DNA of 60,004 nt from Polyangiaceae bacterium. GTDB lineage: Bacteria; Myxococcota_A; Polyangia; Polyangiales; Polyangiaceae. The position numbers and the translations under genes were made by a program. How positions within the stretch are numbered: the first letter of the stretch is position 1; each line of letters begins with the position of its first letter. Positions 1 through 6,885 of this stretch are shown here, piece after piece. The DNA is taken from NCBI GenBank assembly GCA_013361525.1, contig JABFXY010000200.1:1-60004 (forward strand). The letters are read 5' to 3'. The notes beneath the pieces are model-generated. The model did no database searches, was not told the DNA's origin, and saw nothing but the letters and a program-made list of their open reading frames with translations.

Positions 1-246
1 GCAAGCTTCTCACACGGCTCGATCGATCGCGTTCGCAATGCCATACAACGTCTACCCAAGGAGCAGCTCAAACTCGCACTTCCGAGACTATGCGAGCAAC
101 ACCTCAATGGCGAAGAGGAGTTTCGCCGGTTTCTTGAGCTATTTTCAACAATCGACAAAGAGCTCACCGCGAATCTCGCGGAGCGGGCGTGCGCATCCGA
201 GGACGGCGCAATACGCGAAGTAGGCAACGAGTACCGCGCGCAGTGA
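1..246 (+). CDS. C-terminal part of an unidentified protein (5' truncated by window edge)
   Basis: Reading frame 1 is open from the first base to a TGA at 244-246 and gives 81 residues with no start codon needed inside the window. The composition is that of a real protein: mixed hydrophobic and charged, with an acidic helical stretch (LNGEEEFRRFLELF, then STIDKELTANLAERA). The other frames here are Arg/Ser-rich and look non-coding. I do not recognise the family. It sits about 350 bases from the transposase remnant, so it could be the border gene of the accessory patch. Its 5' part is outside the window. Confidence 0.55.
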   Translation, partial: ASFSHGSIDRVRNAIQRLPKEQLKLALPRLCEQHLNGEEEFRRFLELFSTIDKELTANLAERACASEDGAIREVGNEYRAQ

Positions 247-585
247 GTGCAATAGACTGTGCCAGCACGCTGACCCAGCGCCGTTTCGACACGCAATAAA
301 GAGAAGCAAAAGGCAGTATATCTACAGAAGTCGCAGCATCGTTCACGGGCTGTAGTGCCCACGCAAGGGTCGAGGGCTCCGCCAGGTGCCCTCGCAGAGC
401 GCGCGAAAGAAGAAGGACGGGATCTCAGGATACCCGTCTGCCCGAGCGCAAAGCGCGAGGAGCCGACAATATACCAAGGAGCGATGGGGCGCCGGACCGT
501 GCATCCTCTCCGGCGCCGGTAGCTACGAGAAGTGCCACCAGTGCAAGCGTCCCTCAAAGAAGGTGATCCGTCCGAGATGGCCGCG
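247..585. other. stretch without a convincing gene
   Basis: No frame in this interval has believable coding character. The minus-strand frame that carries the transposase C-terminus stays open down to about 346, but the peptide beyond 590 is Arg/Ser-rich and not transposase-like. A short GATGGCCGCGGC-type duplication at about 577-601 is the only repeat I see. This may be decayed IS flank. Confidence 0.4.
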
Positions 586-589
586 GCGA

Positions 590-1536
590 GATGGCCGCGG
601 CCAGCTGGCCGGCCAAGGTAGACCTCATTGGGAGTCCGGCCGCCATTCGCTTGGTGTGGTCGATGCAGGTTGTAGAAGCATTTAAAGTCTTGGCAGACCC
701 GATCGAGATGTTCGGCACTGCGTATGAGCCAGTAGCAGGAGCGGATTGTGTCTTTGAAAGTCCGAAAGATCCGCTCGATCCGCCCGTGGTTCAGGCGTGG
801 TAAGCGCGTGTCATGGAGTGCTCGATGCCGTGACGGGCGAGCATTCCCTCGAAGCGGTCCGAGCGGAAGACGAGGCCTCGGTCGGTGAGCACACGCGCAG
901 GGGCCGCGCCCTCGGCGACCAACGCGCGTTCGAGGGAGTCCGTCACCTGGACGGCGGTGGGCCAGCGCAGCGGCCTCGAGGCGGACGAGACGGCTTCCGT
1001 GGCAATCGATGATCCCGAGCACCCAGACCGGGAAGAAGCCGAGTACCCAGACGAGGGTAATGTCCATTCCCCAAAGCCGTCGCGGGCCACTCACCCCGAT
1101 GCGACGGCGCGGTCGTTTTCTCTCCGCCTCGAGCTTGATCATGAGTGGACGATTGCGATGGAGAATCTTCCGGATCGTCTCTCGCGCGAGCGTGACGCCG
1201 GGACGCGGTGCACGATTGCTGCAGTTGACCGGCGCCGAGCTGCGGGGAGCCGACGTGGAGCCGCACGATCTGCTCCTCGACTTCGGGCGGTGTCCGATTG
1301 TGCGGTCGCCGTCCGGTCACCGGCTTCGCCAGACCGCGATGACCCAGGTAGTCGCGGAGCAGCTTGCGTAGCGACCCGCGAAACCGCAACGCTCGCTTTC
1401 GGAAAGTTACCCGCCAGTCCTCGATATGGACAGCCAACAGCAAGAGCCAGCGCACAGGCATCACGCAGAGAGCATCGTTTGCCGCAAGAAGCCGTTCCAT
1501 CGCGTGAGCGACGATAGCCCGAAACAATTTCAACAT
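590..1536 (-). pseudogene. IS transposase remnant (integrase-core/DDE type), at least three frameshifts
   Basis: Minus-strand translation recovers a transposase split over several frames. One frame starts with ATG at 1536 and runs through LLLLAVHIEDWRVTF to TPPEVEEQIVRLH and LGAGQL. A second holds GVTLARETIRKILHRNRPLM and the first catalytic strand (RRLWGMDITLVWVLGF, then VWVLGIIDCHGSR). A third holds PLRWPTAVQVTDSLERAL and VLTDRGLVFRSDRF, carrying the second Asp. A fourth holds GRIERIFRTFKDTIRS and YNLHRPHQANGGRTPNEVYL, carrying the Glu region. Frame changes near 1240, 970 and 795, plus a stop at 791-793, make it inactive. The fold is that of integrase-core transposases (IS481/IS3-like). No clear terminal inverted repeats were found, so the element limits are unknown. 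Confidence 0.85.
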
Positions 1537-1633
1537 CCTACAACTTGCGAAGACAGGATCGCGCCGTAGGTTGATATTCTTAGGGGAGCGGGCGGGGATT
1601 GAGCATCGCCGGGAACGTTAAAGGAGTATCGCT

Positions 1634-2071
1634 GTGCAGAAGGAGATCGAGGCGCTTCGCGACGAGCTGCAGGAGGACATCGCCGAAGCACGCAAGTTGG
1701 CAAACTGGTCCACCTACATGGCAAACGTCCTGACCTCTTTCGCGTTGGTGGGCGGTGCGACATCGGCGGCGATCTTGGGCTACGCCCCGGAGTGGCCCCG
1801 CTGGATCGCCGGCGCACTGGCGATCTTGCCCGGCGCCGCAATGGCCCTACAGGGCAAGCTCTTCGAGCAGCGAATTCACCATCACCGCCTGCGCGAGGTT
1901 GCGTACCACGGCCTGCTCGACCAGCTCGTCTACGAGCGCGTCGATCCCAGGACGGTGAGCCGACGACGGCGCGAGTTCCGCGAGCGGTCGGAACACGATT
2001 GGCAGAAGGTCGCGTCGATGCCGGTCGGCGGCGCGCCGCCGGATGCCCGGAAGTCGAATCCTAATGGGTGA
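1634..2071 (+). CDS. small two-TM protein, SLATT/DUF4231-like
   Basis: 145 residues from a GTG with a good ribosome binding site (AAAGGAG about 8 nt upstream). Layout: a charged N-terminal helix (EIEALRDELQEDIAEARKLA), TM1 at about 29-50 (VLTSFALVGGATSAAILGY), a short loop, TM2 at about 56-74 (WIAGALAILPGAAMALQGKL), then a basic and aromatic cytoplasmic tail (RLREVAYHGLLDQL). This order of N-terminal coiled helix, closely spaced TM hairpin and C-terminal helix is that of SLATT/DUF4231 proteins. Those are proposed membrane effectors of nucleotide-dependent conflict systems. No SMODS, SLOG or other sensor gene lies beside it, so the role is inference. It could also be an unrelated 2-TM protein. 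Confidence 0.7.
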   Translation: MQKEIEALRDELQEDIAEARKLANWSTYMANVLTSFALVGGATSAAILGYAPEWPRWIAGALAILPGAAMALQGKLFEQRIHHHRLREVAYHGLLDQLVYERVDPRTVSRRRREFRERSEHDWQKVASMPVGGAPPDARKSNPNG

Positions 2072-2148
2072 TTCTCGCACGCGCCGACGCGGACCGAGGT
2101 ATCGTGCCGATGCGGCGCGGGAGGCCTCGGTTCCTGATAGCTTCTGAA

Positions 2149-2174
2149 GAGCCCGTCCCCTGGCGGGCGGGCTC
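2149..2174 (+). terminator. GC-rich hairpin downstream of the 2-TM gene
   Basis: GAGCCCG (2149-2155) pairs with CGGGCTC (2168-2174), and the stem extends inward through CCC/GGG past a bulged T. It lies 78 nt after the stop codon. There is no T-run, so factor-independent termination is only a possibility. Confidence 0.35.
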
Positions 2175-2291
2175 CGTATCCTTGCTGTATTGTGGCGCAT
2201 CGCCTCTTCGATGCGATGTAGGATCGTCGCGGCCGGCAGCTGCCGCACCCAATGGCCGAGGCGGGCGAACCGACGCAAAGAACTGAGCAAC

Positions 2292-2900
2292 TTGAGACCG
2301 CACAACTGCCTCCCGCGCGCAATCGCAATAGCGCTGGCTCTATGCAACTGCACGACAGAGACTTGTCCGCGCGACGACGGCGCGCCGGCGGCCTCAGCCT
2401 CTTCGGGTAAAGAAGTCGAATGTCCTCGCGAAGCACAAGCGAGCTCGACGGCAGCAACCGTACCCATTCAACGACCAAGCTTGCCCAAGGCGTTCGTCAG
2501 CGCTCGCACGCCGCATGCCCCGAAGACCAGTTGCACGCTCAACGGTATTCTTCACAAGCGAATATTCCAGCCCAATCTCGCGTGCGAGTGGAAGTCCGCA
2601 CAGAAGCGTCACTGGGGACGAAAGAGCCCCTCGAATCAGATTACCGTGCGGTTTGCACCGGGCGCCGTGGCGACGGACGTGGCCCAGGGCGTGCACGCGC
2701 GTTCAATTGAACTGCCCCTTAACGAGATGGAACCGTACACCCTTCATTTCCGGTCCGACGAGGCTGCCATCGCGGCCATTTCAGCGCTCTTGTGCAGTAG
2801 GAGTGTCAGATTCGCGTCGATGGTACTACTGAGCCACGAGGACGACGATGAGCCGATTGACTCGTGGTGCGACCCAGAGGACCGAGGGAAGGGTCGGTAG
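2292..2900 (+). CDS. hypothetical lipoprotein-like protein
   Basis: From a TTG at 2292 the protein begins LRPHNCLPRAIAIALALCNC, a plausible signal peptide with a lipobox-like LALC. A Cys/charged segment follows (TETCPRDDGAPAASASSGKE), then a mixed domain ending IELPLNEMEPYTLHFRSDEA and SHEDDDEPIDSWCDPEDRG. The C-terminal half has clear coding character. The frame is open upstream to an ATG at 2190, but that extension is Arg-rich and would put a hydrophilic tail before the signal peptide, so I prefer the internal start. There is no good Shine-Dalgarno at 2292, so the start is uncertain. I do not recognise the family. Confidence 0.5.
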   Translation: MRPHNCLPRAIAIALALCNCTTETCPRDDGAPAASASSGKEVECPREAQASSTAATVPIQRPSLPKAFVSARTPHAPKTSCTLNGILHKRIFQPNLACEWKSAQKRHWGRKSPSNQITVRFAPGAVATDVAQGVHARSIELPLNEMEPYTLHFRSDEAAIAAISALLCSRSVRFASMVLLSHEDDDEPIDSWCDPEDRGKGR

Positions 2901-3017
2901 GGACCTTGGTCAGGCATCGCCATGGACAATCGTCGCTGCGCCGAGCCAAGCTTCCGTCGAGGATTCTGCCGCGGGCGAGTTCCGCAGGGGAGCTTCGGCG
3001 GCGGGCCGGAGATTCGC

Positions 3018-3372
3018 ATGAACATCAACAACCTGTCGCTCGCCGACATCATCGAGCACGCGCTTCAGAGCCGCAAAGGGACACTGAAGGTCACTGCCGC
3101 GTTGGGCGGGCTGCTCGCCGCAGACGCGATGATCAACCTTTGCAGCTTCGTCAACTTCTGGGAGCGCTACCGCGAAGCCGAGCGACGCCATATCTCGGCG
3201 GTGGACCATCGAGTCTTCGAGACGGTGAGCCGGGCCTGGATTGAGTTTGACGGTGGGCCCGATGATGTCGCGGCGTCGAGACAAGCTGGTGTCTTTGCTC
3301 GTCGCGTGCGCGAAGGATCTGCTCGATGGGGTGGACTTCTACGACGACGACGAGCCTCGTAACCGGAAGTGA
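3018..3372 (+). pseudogene. small unidentified gene, apparently frameshifted near 3250
   Basis: From ATG at 3018 (GGAG upstream) the frame reads MNINNLSLADIIEHALQSRK, then VTAALGGLLAADAMINLCSF and FWERYREAERRHISAVDHRV, to about 3255 with good coding character. After that the same frame becomes Arg-rich until a stop at 3360-3362. The +1 frame instead continues as MMSRRRDKLVSLLVACAKDL and LDGVDFYDDDEPRNRK with a stop at 3370-3372. That looks like the true C-terminus. One inserted base (or two lost) between about 3240 and 3262 would join them to a protein of about 115 residues. This is either a real pseudogene or a sequencing error. A moderately hydrophobic segment at residues 20-40 could be membrane-associated. 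Family not recognised. Confidence 0.55.
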
Positions 3373-3402
3373 CAGCTAACCGCGCACACGAACTACGCGA
3401 CA

Positions 3403-3780
3403 ATGTCAGACCAAGAATCGGAGGTGCACGACTTCTACACAGGCTTCGAGGGCGAGGCGGAGGTTCGGTTCGTCCTGCGAGCCGCCGGTACCGACCAGCG
3501 CATTGTACGGCTCTGGATTGGCTACTTTGACACCCTGATGGAGACCGTCCAACCCGAGAATGGCGAATGGACCGGCCTCGCTTTGCCCTACCACGTTCGA
3601 GCCGGCTGGTACGACCAGAGTCCTTGGCGAGTAGAAAATCTGAACGAGGTCCTCGAGCAGTGGCGACGGATCCCGACCTTCGGGATAGATCCGCAATGCG
3701 AGAGGGCTTACCGCGCCGTGCTCGACCTTCTGACCGAAGCAGCCAATACCGGCTCCGAGGTCTGGATCGAGTACGACTGA
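3403..3780 (+). CDS. small acidic soluble protein, unidentified (immunity-type style)
   Basis: 125 residues from ATG 3403: MSDQESEVHDFYTGF, EGEAEVRFVLRAAGTDQRIV, RLWIGYFDTLMETVQPENGE, WTGLALPYHVRAGWYDQSPW, then NLNEVLEQWRRI and a C-terminal TGSEVWIEYD. It has no signal peptide or membrane segment, is acidic and is rich in Trp/Tyr. That style is common among single-domain immunity proteins. I do not recognise a named family. It sits between other small orphan genes on the same strand, 30 nt after the preceding one. No clear Shine-Dalgarno. Confidence 0.75.
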   Translation: MSDQESEVHDFYTGFEGEAEVRFVLRAAGTDQRIVRLWIGYFDTLMETVQPENGEWTGLALPYHVRAGWYDQSPWRVENLNEVLEQWRRIPTFGIDPQCERAYRAVLDLLTEAANTGSEVWIEYD

Positions 3781-3883
3781 GTAGCGAGCCCGGCTGGCGA
3801 ACGGCGGTTCCTCGCGAGCATTTGTAACGACGAACGGTCGCATCCTGATTGGCAACGAATACATCTTGCTCCGTAGAGCACCC

Positions 3884-4192
3884 ATGACACGCGAGAAGGA
3901 AGCCCAACTACTCGAGAACGTGCTGGACGGGCTCGATCGACTCTTCGACGACGAGTGCACGGCCATGGACACCTGGGCCCTCGTGTTCGCAACCAGCGAG
4001 GCGCTCCGAGGGACCGAGCACAGCCGCGAGCTCGAACGCGCGCTCGAGCTGCAGAGCACAACGATTCGGTCCGGCGGGTCCAAGCAAGCGAAGAGAGATC
4101 TCGCGCTCTCGGACACGGACCAACTACGACATTACCTCGCCGACCTGTTGCCGCTTGACCCCGAGCTGATCGCGGGGCGCGAGGATCCATGA
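3884..4192 (+). CDS. small helical protein, unidentified
   Basis: 102 residues from ATG 3884; an upstream ATG at 3866 would add MLRRAP. The sequence is helical and acidic: EKEAQLLENVLDGLDRLFDD, ECTAMDTWALVFATSEALRG, then SRELERALELQSTTIRSGGS and RHYLADLLPLDPELIAG. There is no signal peptide or TM segment. The stop overlaps the start of the next gene (ATGA at 4189-4192), so the two are probably translated together. The pattern of a DDEC-x-D-x-W-A-L helix pair followed by a C-terminal LRxYLAxLLP helix recalls small immunity-like proteins. I cannot name the family with confidence. Confidence 0.75.
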   Translation: MTREKEAQLLENVLDGLDRLFDDECTAMDTWALVFATSEALRGTEHSRELERALELQSTTIRSGGSKQAKRDLALSDTDQLRHYLADLLPLDPELIAGREDP

Positions 4193-4512
4193 GCACCGAA
4201 GAGCAGTCCGCGATCATCGACGAGAAGTGGGTCGCGCTCCTGCAGCGCGCGCACGGCCGCGTTCGAACAATCGCGCAGGCGGCGGTTCTGCGGCCCGGGC
4301 TCCGAGCTTTGTACCCCTACCAAAGCATGAGCTCGCTCGGCTTCAGTAGGACGACCACCTACCCCTACGATCGGATGCCTTACGTGGTCGGCGAAGGGCC
4401 GGAGAACGGCCTCTACGTCGCGAAGGAGGTCAATGGGAGCGTAATCGTCGAGGGAGATCTAGCCAAAGCGCTCGACGCCGTGGAGTCGGCCATCAGGCGC
4501 CTTGGATGGTAA
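4189..4512 (+). CDS. DUF6193-like small protein
   Basis: 107 residues, starting within the stop codon of the preceding gene (ATGA coupling). After a helical N-terminus (QSAIIDEKWVALLQRAHGRV) come LYPYQSMSSLGFSRTTTYPY, DRMPYVVGEGPENGLYVAKE, VNGSVIVEGDLAKALDAVES and a final helix. The order YP(Y/F)xSxxxLxFSRxxxYPY, then PYV, then an xGxYxV strand and VxEGD(L/D)AxAL is that of DUF6193 proteins as I remember them. Those occur in actinobacterial clusters and as stand-alone small genes of unknown function. The family match is from memory of the motif pattern. Function unknown. Confidence 0.7.
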   Translation: MSTEEQSAIIDEKWVALLQRAHGRVRTIAQAAVLRPGLRALYPYQSMSSLGFSRTTTYPYDRMPYVVGEGPENGLYVAKEVNGSVIVEGDLAKALDAVESAIRRLGW

Positions 4513-4582
4513 TGGTCGTTCGACGCGCGGCCATAAGCCATTCACTGGAATGAAGCTTGCGACGAGTTTTTTGGAGGACGCG

Positions 4583-5083
4583 ATGCTGGAGTCGTCGGCC
4601 AGGGGCGCGAAGGAATGCGCGGTCTTCGGGGTCATCGCGGGGACGATTTTCCTCCTCGTCCAGGAGGCATTTGCACGCGTTATGGGCTTCGAGCCGGTGA
4701 CGCGCATGTACGCAAACGCGGTGCTCGGTCCGAATTCGATGCAGCTCGCGGGGCCGGCGGCGGTGGTGTTCGGTAGCACCTTGACGCATTTGACCCTTTG
4801 TGGCGCTTATGGCGCGCTCTATGGGTTCGTCAATGGGCGGCTGTCGGCATCCATGCGTACGAACTTTTGGGCGCAGGCGGCGATCGGGACTTTGTGCGGG
4901 ATTGCCTTCTGGTTGGTGAACGTCCAGATCTTCGCGCGGCTGTTCTACCCGTCGTTCCTGGGGACGCGGCAGTTCGTGCAGGTTCTGTTTCACGTCGCGT
5001 TCTTCGGCGCGCCGCTGGCGATGCTGTACGCGGGGACGGAGCGGCGGCTGGAGCGCCTGCGTGGGACGCCGACGGCGGCTTGA
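4583..5083 (+). CDS. four-TM integral membrane protein, hypothetical
   Basis: The chosen start, ATG 4583, has a strong GGAGG at 4573-4577 with 5 nt spacing. Upstream in-frame starts at 4502 and 4550 have none. The 166-residue product begins MLESSARGAKECAVFG and has about four TM segments: VFGVIAGTIFLLVQEAFA, AAVVFGSTLTHLTLCGAYGA, AIGTLCGIAFWLVNVQIFA and VQVLFHVAFFGAPLAMLYAG. It ends in a basic, Arg-rich tail. No known transporter motif is visible. It follows the DUF6193-like gene by 70 nt and may mark the return to backbone sequence. Function unknown. Confidence 0.75.
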   Translation: MLESSARGAKECAVFGVIAGTIFLLVQEAFARVMGFEPVTRMYANAVLGPNSMQLAGPAAVVFGSTLTHLTLCGAYGALYGFVNGRLSASMRTNFWAQAAIGTLCGIAFWLVNVQIFARLFYPSFLGTRQFVQVLFHVAFFGAPLAMLYAGTERRLERLRGTPTAA

Positions 5084-5129
5084 GCACGGCCCGGGCGGGA
5101 CGCGCTCACTCTACGCGGCCGGAATTGGG

Positions 5130-5135
5130 TAGGCT
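5130..5135 (+). promoter_or_regulatory. TAGGCT -10-like hexamer, 8 nt before start
   Basis: TAGGCT ends 8 nt before the ATG at 5144, and there is no Shine-Dalgarno in between. This would place transcription initiation at or next to the start codon. Confidence 0.4.
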
Positions 5136-5143
5136 GCGCGGCG

Positions 5144-5656
5144 ATGACTTACGGCGGGTCGCTCGTGGTGGTTGCAGTTTTGGTCGGCGGTTGCGCCTCG
5201 TCCCAAGGAAATGGCTCACCGGACGGGGCCCCCGCGGGATCCGCCACCAGCACCACTGCCACCGCCGACGGTGCCGGCAATCCAACCCCGGCGCGAACGG
5301 CGCTCGGTCCGCAGTCGCTCGCCGAATGCGAGGCGAAGCCGAAGCCGAACGATTCGTGCCATTGGGCAATCATCCCGCAATCGTATTGCGGCGGTGCCCC
5401 GCCCCTGCCGGAGATGACGGCGCCGATATGCGCCTGCGTGGCGTGCACCGAGAACGCGCATTGCGGGACGGAAGCTGGCGGGCGGTGCGACACGCTGATG
5501 ACGGACGCGGAGTGCCACCCGGGGCAGCAGGTCTGCGTGTACCCGAGCGACCCTTGTTACAAGGGCCACTCCGTTTGCAAAGCCGGCGAACAGTGCATGG
5601 CGGAGAACGGCCGCGCCGTCTGCCACAAGCCGACCGAGTACATGCCGCGGCCGTGA
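5144..5656 (+). CDS. Cys-rich lipoprotein, hypothetical
   Basis: 170 residues with an N-terminal lipoprotein signal (SLVVVAVLVGGC, lipobox VGGC at about 14-17). An Ala/Thr/Gly-rich linker follows (about 18-50). The rest is Cys-rich, with about a dozen Cys: SCHWAIIPQSYCGG, ICACVACTENAHCG, CDTLMTDAECHPGQQVCVYP, CYKGHSVCKAGEQCM. Repeated CxxG/C-spacer patterns like these are common in secreted myxobacterial lipoproteins and suggest a disulfide-stabilised extracytoplasmic module. The mature protein should be membrane-anchored. No enzyme motif is visible. The ATG is preceded by a TANNNT box instead of a Shine-Dalgarno. Confidence 0.8.
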   Translation: MTYGGSLVVVAVLVGGCASSQGNGSPDGAPAGSATSTTATADGAGNPTPARTALGPQSLAECEAKPKPNDSCHWAIIPQSYCGGAPPLPEMTAPICACVACTENAHCGTEAGGRCDTLMTDAECHPGQQVCVYPSDPCYKGHSVCKAGEQCMAENGRAVCHKPTEYMPRP

Positions 5657-5700
5657 TCTCGTTGGAGGGCTCGGCGGCAGGCGGCCCACGCGGCGCGTGC

Positions 5701-5706
5701 TAGGGT
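5701..5706 (+). promoter_or_regulatory. TAGGGT -10-like hexamer, 6 nt before start
   Basis: TAGGGT ends 6 nt before the GTG at 5713. No Shine-Dalgarno is present, so the transcript is probably leaderless. Confidence 0.4.
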
Positions 5707-5712
5707 CCGCTC

Positions 5713-6753
5713 GTGAGAACCTTCTTTCTTTCGTACTTTGCAGCATTGACGTTGTTCGCCGCGGGATGTGGTGACGACGAGACGTCTCCTTCGGGAGGCG
5801 GCGGCGCTTCCTCCGGCGGCGAAGGCGGCACCGGTGGCACGGGCGGCGAAACGGGCGGCGCTCCTTCGCAGGGTGGCGCAGGCGGCGCCGGCGGCGGCCC
5901 CATAAGGTGCGACGAGCCTGCGAGCGCGGTAATCGGCCCCGACGGCGGCGAGCTCAGCCATTGCGGCGCGACGCTGACCATTCCAGCGGGCGCGGTCTCG
6001 GCCGAGGAGACGTTCACCATTGCGATCGAGGCGACGCCGCCGGAGGCGCCCTTCGAGCGCGAGTTTGCGAGCCCCATCTTCGTCATCACACCGGAAGAGC
6101 CCGCACTGAACGCGCTCTTGAGCCTGACGCTGGAGCACGAGGCCGGTGATTCGCGCTTCGAGCTGGCCTGGTACGACGAGACGGAGCAGACCTTCTTCCC
6201 CATCAATCCATGTGAGGTGACGGACACTTCCAAACAGCAATTCGTCGGGCTGCTGGGCACCTATACCGTTCTACGGGACATCAATGATTATCCCGATACG
6301 ACGAGCGGCCTCGGCGACGGGACGATGAACCTCGATTTCTTGGGCGCGCCGAGCGTGTTCGATCTGGATTCGCCGGGCAGCTACGGCATCTTCGAGAACC
6401 GGGCGGACGGCGGTCGCAACGTGACCTTGATCGCGCAACGCGATGTCGAAGGTGGGATCGAGCGGCTGCGCGCCGACGTCCTGCTGGATGAAGGCGGAGC
6501 GAGCGGGACGCTCATCCAGGTCGAGTGGCTGTCGACGGTGCTGGGCGGCGGATACTCGTACATCGACGGGCTCGTCGGGTCGGACGGCACGTTGGACATC
6601 ACGGAGACGGCCGAGGGTAGGTTGGTCGGCAGCTTCTCGGCGAACGTGAACGGCGGTAACCCACCCGCGGAAGAGCCGCTCGCGGCCACATTCGACGTTT
6701 CGGCGGAGCTCTTCAAATTTCCACCCGAGCTCGAGTGCCCGGGCCCGAGATAG
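5713..6753 (+). CDS. lipoprotein with ZU5-like motif and Gly-rich linker
   Basis: 346 residues from GTG 5713: signal MRTFFLSYFAALTLFAAGC (lipobox), then a long Gly/Ser/Thr linker at about 20-65 (GEGGTGGTGGETGG style). Next comes VIGPDGGELSHCGATLTIP followed by AGAVSAEETFTIAIEA. GPxGGxL...xxIPxGAL is the opening of ZU5-like beta domains that recur in secreted bacterial proteins. The C-terminal 180 residues are beta-rich and acidic (GDGTMNLDFLGAPSVFDLDS, VEWLSTVLGGGYSYIDGL). It is probably an outer-surface or periplasmic lipoprotein. No catalytic motif is seen. A hairpin follows the stop codon. Confidence 0.85.
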   Translation: MRTFFLSYFAALTLFAAGCGDDETSPSGGGGASSGGEGGTGGTGGETGGAPSQGGAGGAGGGPIRCDEPASAVIGPDGGELSHCGATLTIPAGAVSAEETFTIAIEATPPEAPFEREFASPIFVITPEEPALNALLSLTLEHEAGDSRFELAWYDETEQTFFPINPCEVTDTSKQQFVGLLGTYTVLRDINDYPDTTSGLGDGTMNLDFLGAPSVFDLDSPGSYGIFENRADGGRNVTLIAQRDVEGGIERLRADVLLDEGGASGTLIQVEWLSTVLGGGYSYIDGLVGSDGTLDITETAEGRLVGSFSANVNGGNPPAEEPLAATFDVSAELFKFPPELECPGPR

Positions 6754-6770
6754 GGAATTTCGATGCGAAA

Positions 6771-6799
6771 ACACTCGCAAATGGGATGTCGGCGAGTGT
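6771..6799 (+). terminator. perfect 8-bp inverted repeat after lipoprotein gene
   Basis: ACACTCGC (6771-6778) and GCGAGTGT (6792-6799) are perfect complements separated by 13 nt, starting 18 nt after the stop codon. No T-tract follows. It may be a terminator-like hairpin or an operator. Confidence 0.35.
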
Positions 6800-6873
6800 G
6801 CGACGTATTCGGTTAGTCAACGAGTTTTGAAGCTGCAACGTGCGCGACGCTCGGGATGCTCGGCGCCGCGCGC

Positions 6874-6879
6874 TAGCTT
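6874..6879 (+). promoter_or_regulatory. TAGCTT -10-like hexamer, 6 nt before start
   Basis: TAGCTT ends 6 nt before the ATG at 6886, with no Shine-Dalgarno between them. Confidence 0.4.
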
Positions 6880-6885
6880 CGATCC

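Noticed and set aside
38..223. 61-residue plus-strand frame at the left edge
   Set aside because: It is Ser/Arg-rich, and frame 1 over the same bases has better coding character and stays open to the window edge.
2190..2291. N-terminal extension of the lipoprotein-like gene to ATG 2190
   Set aside because: The added residues are Arg/Cys-rich and would bury the signal peptide 35 residues inside the protein.
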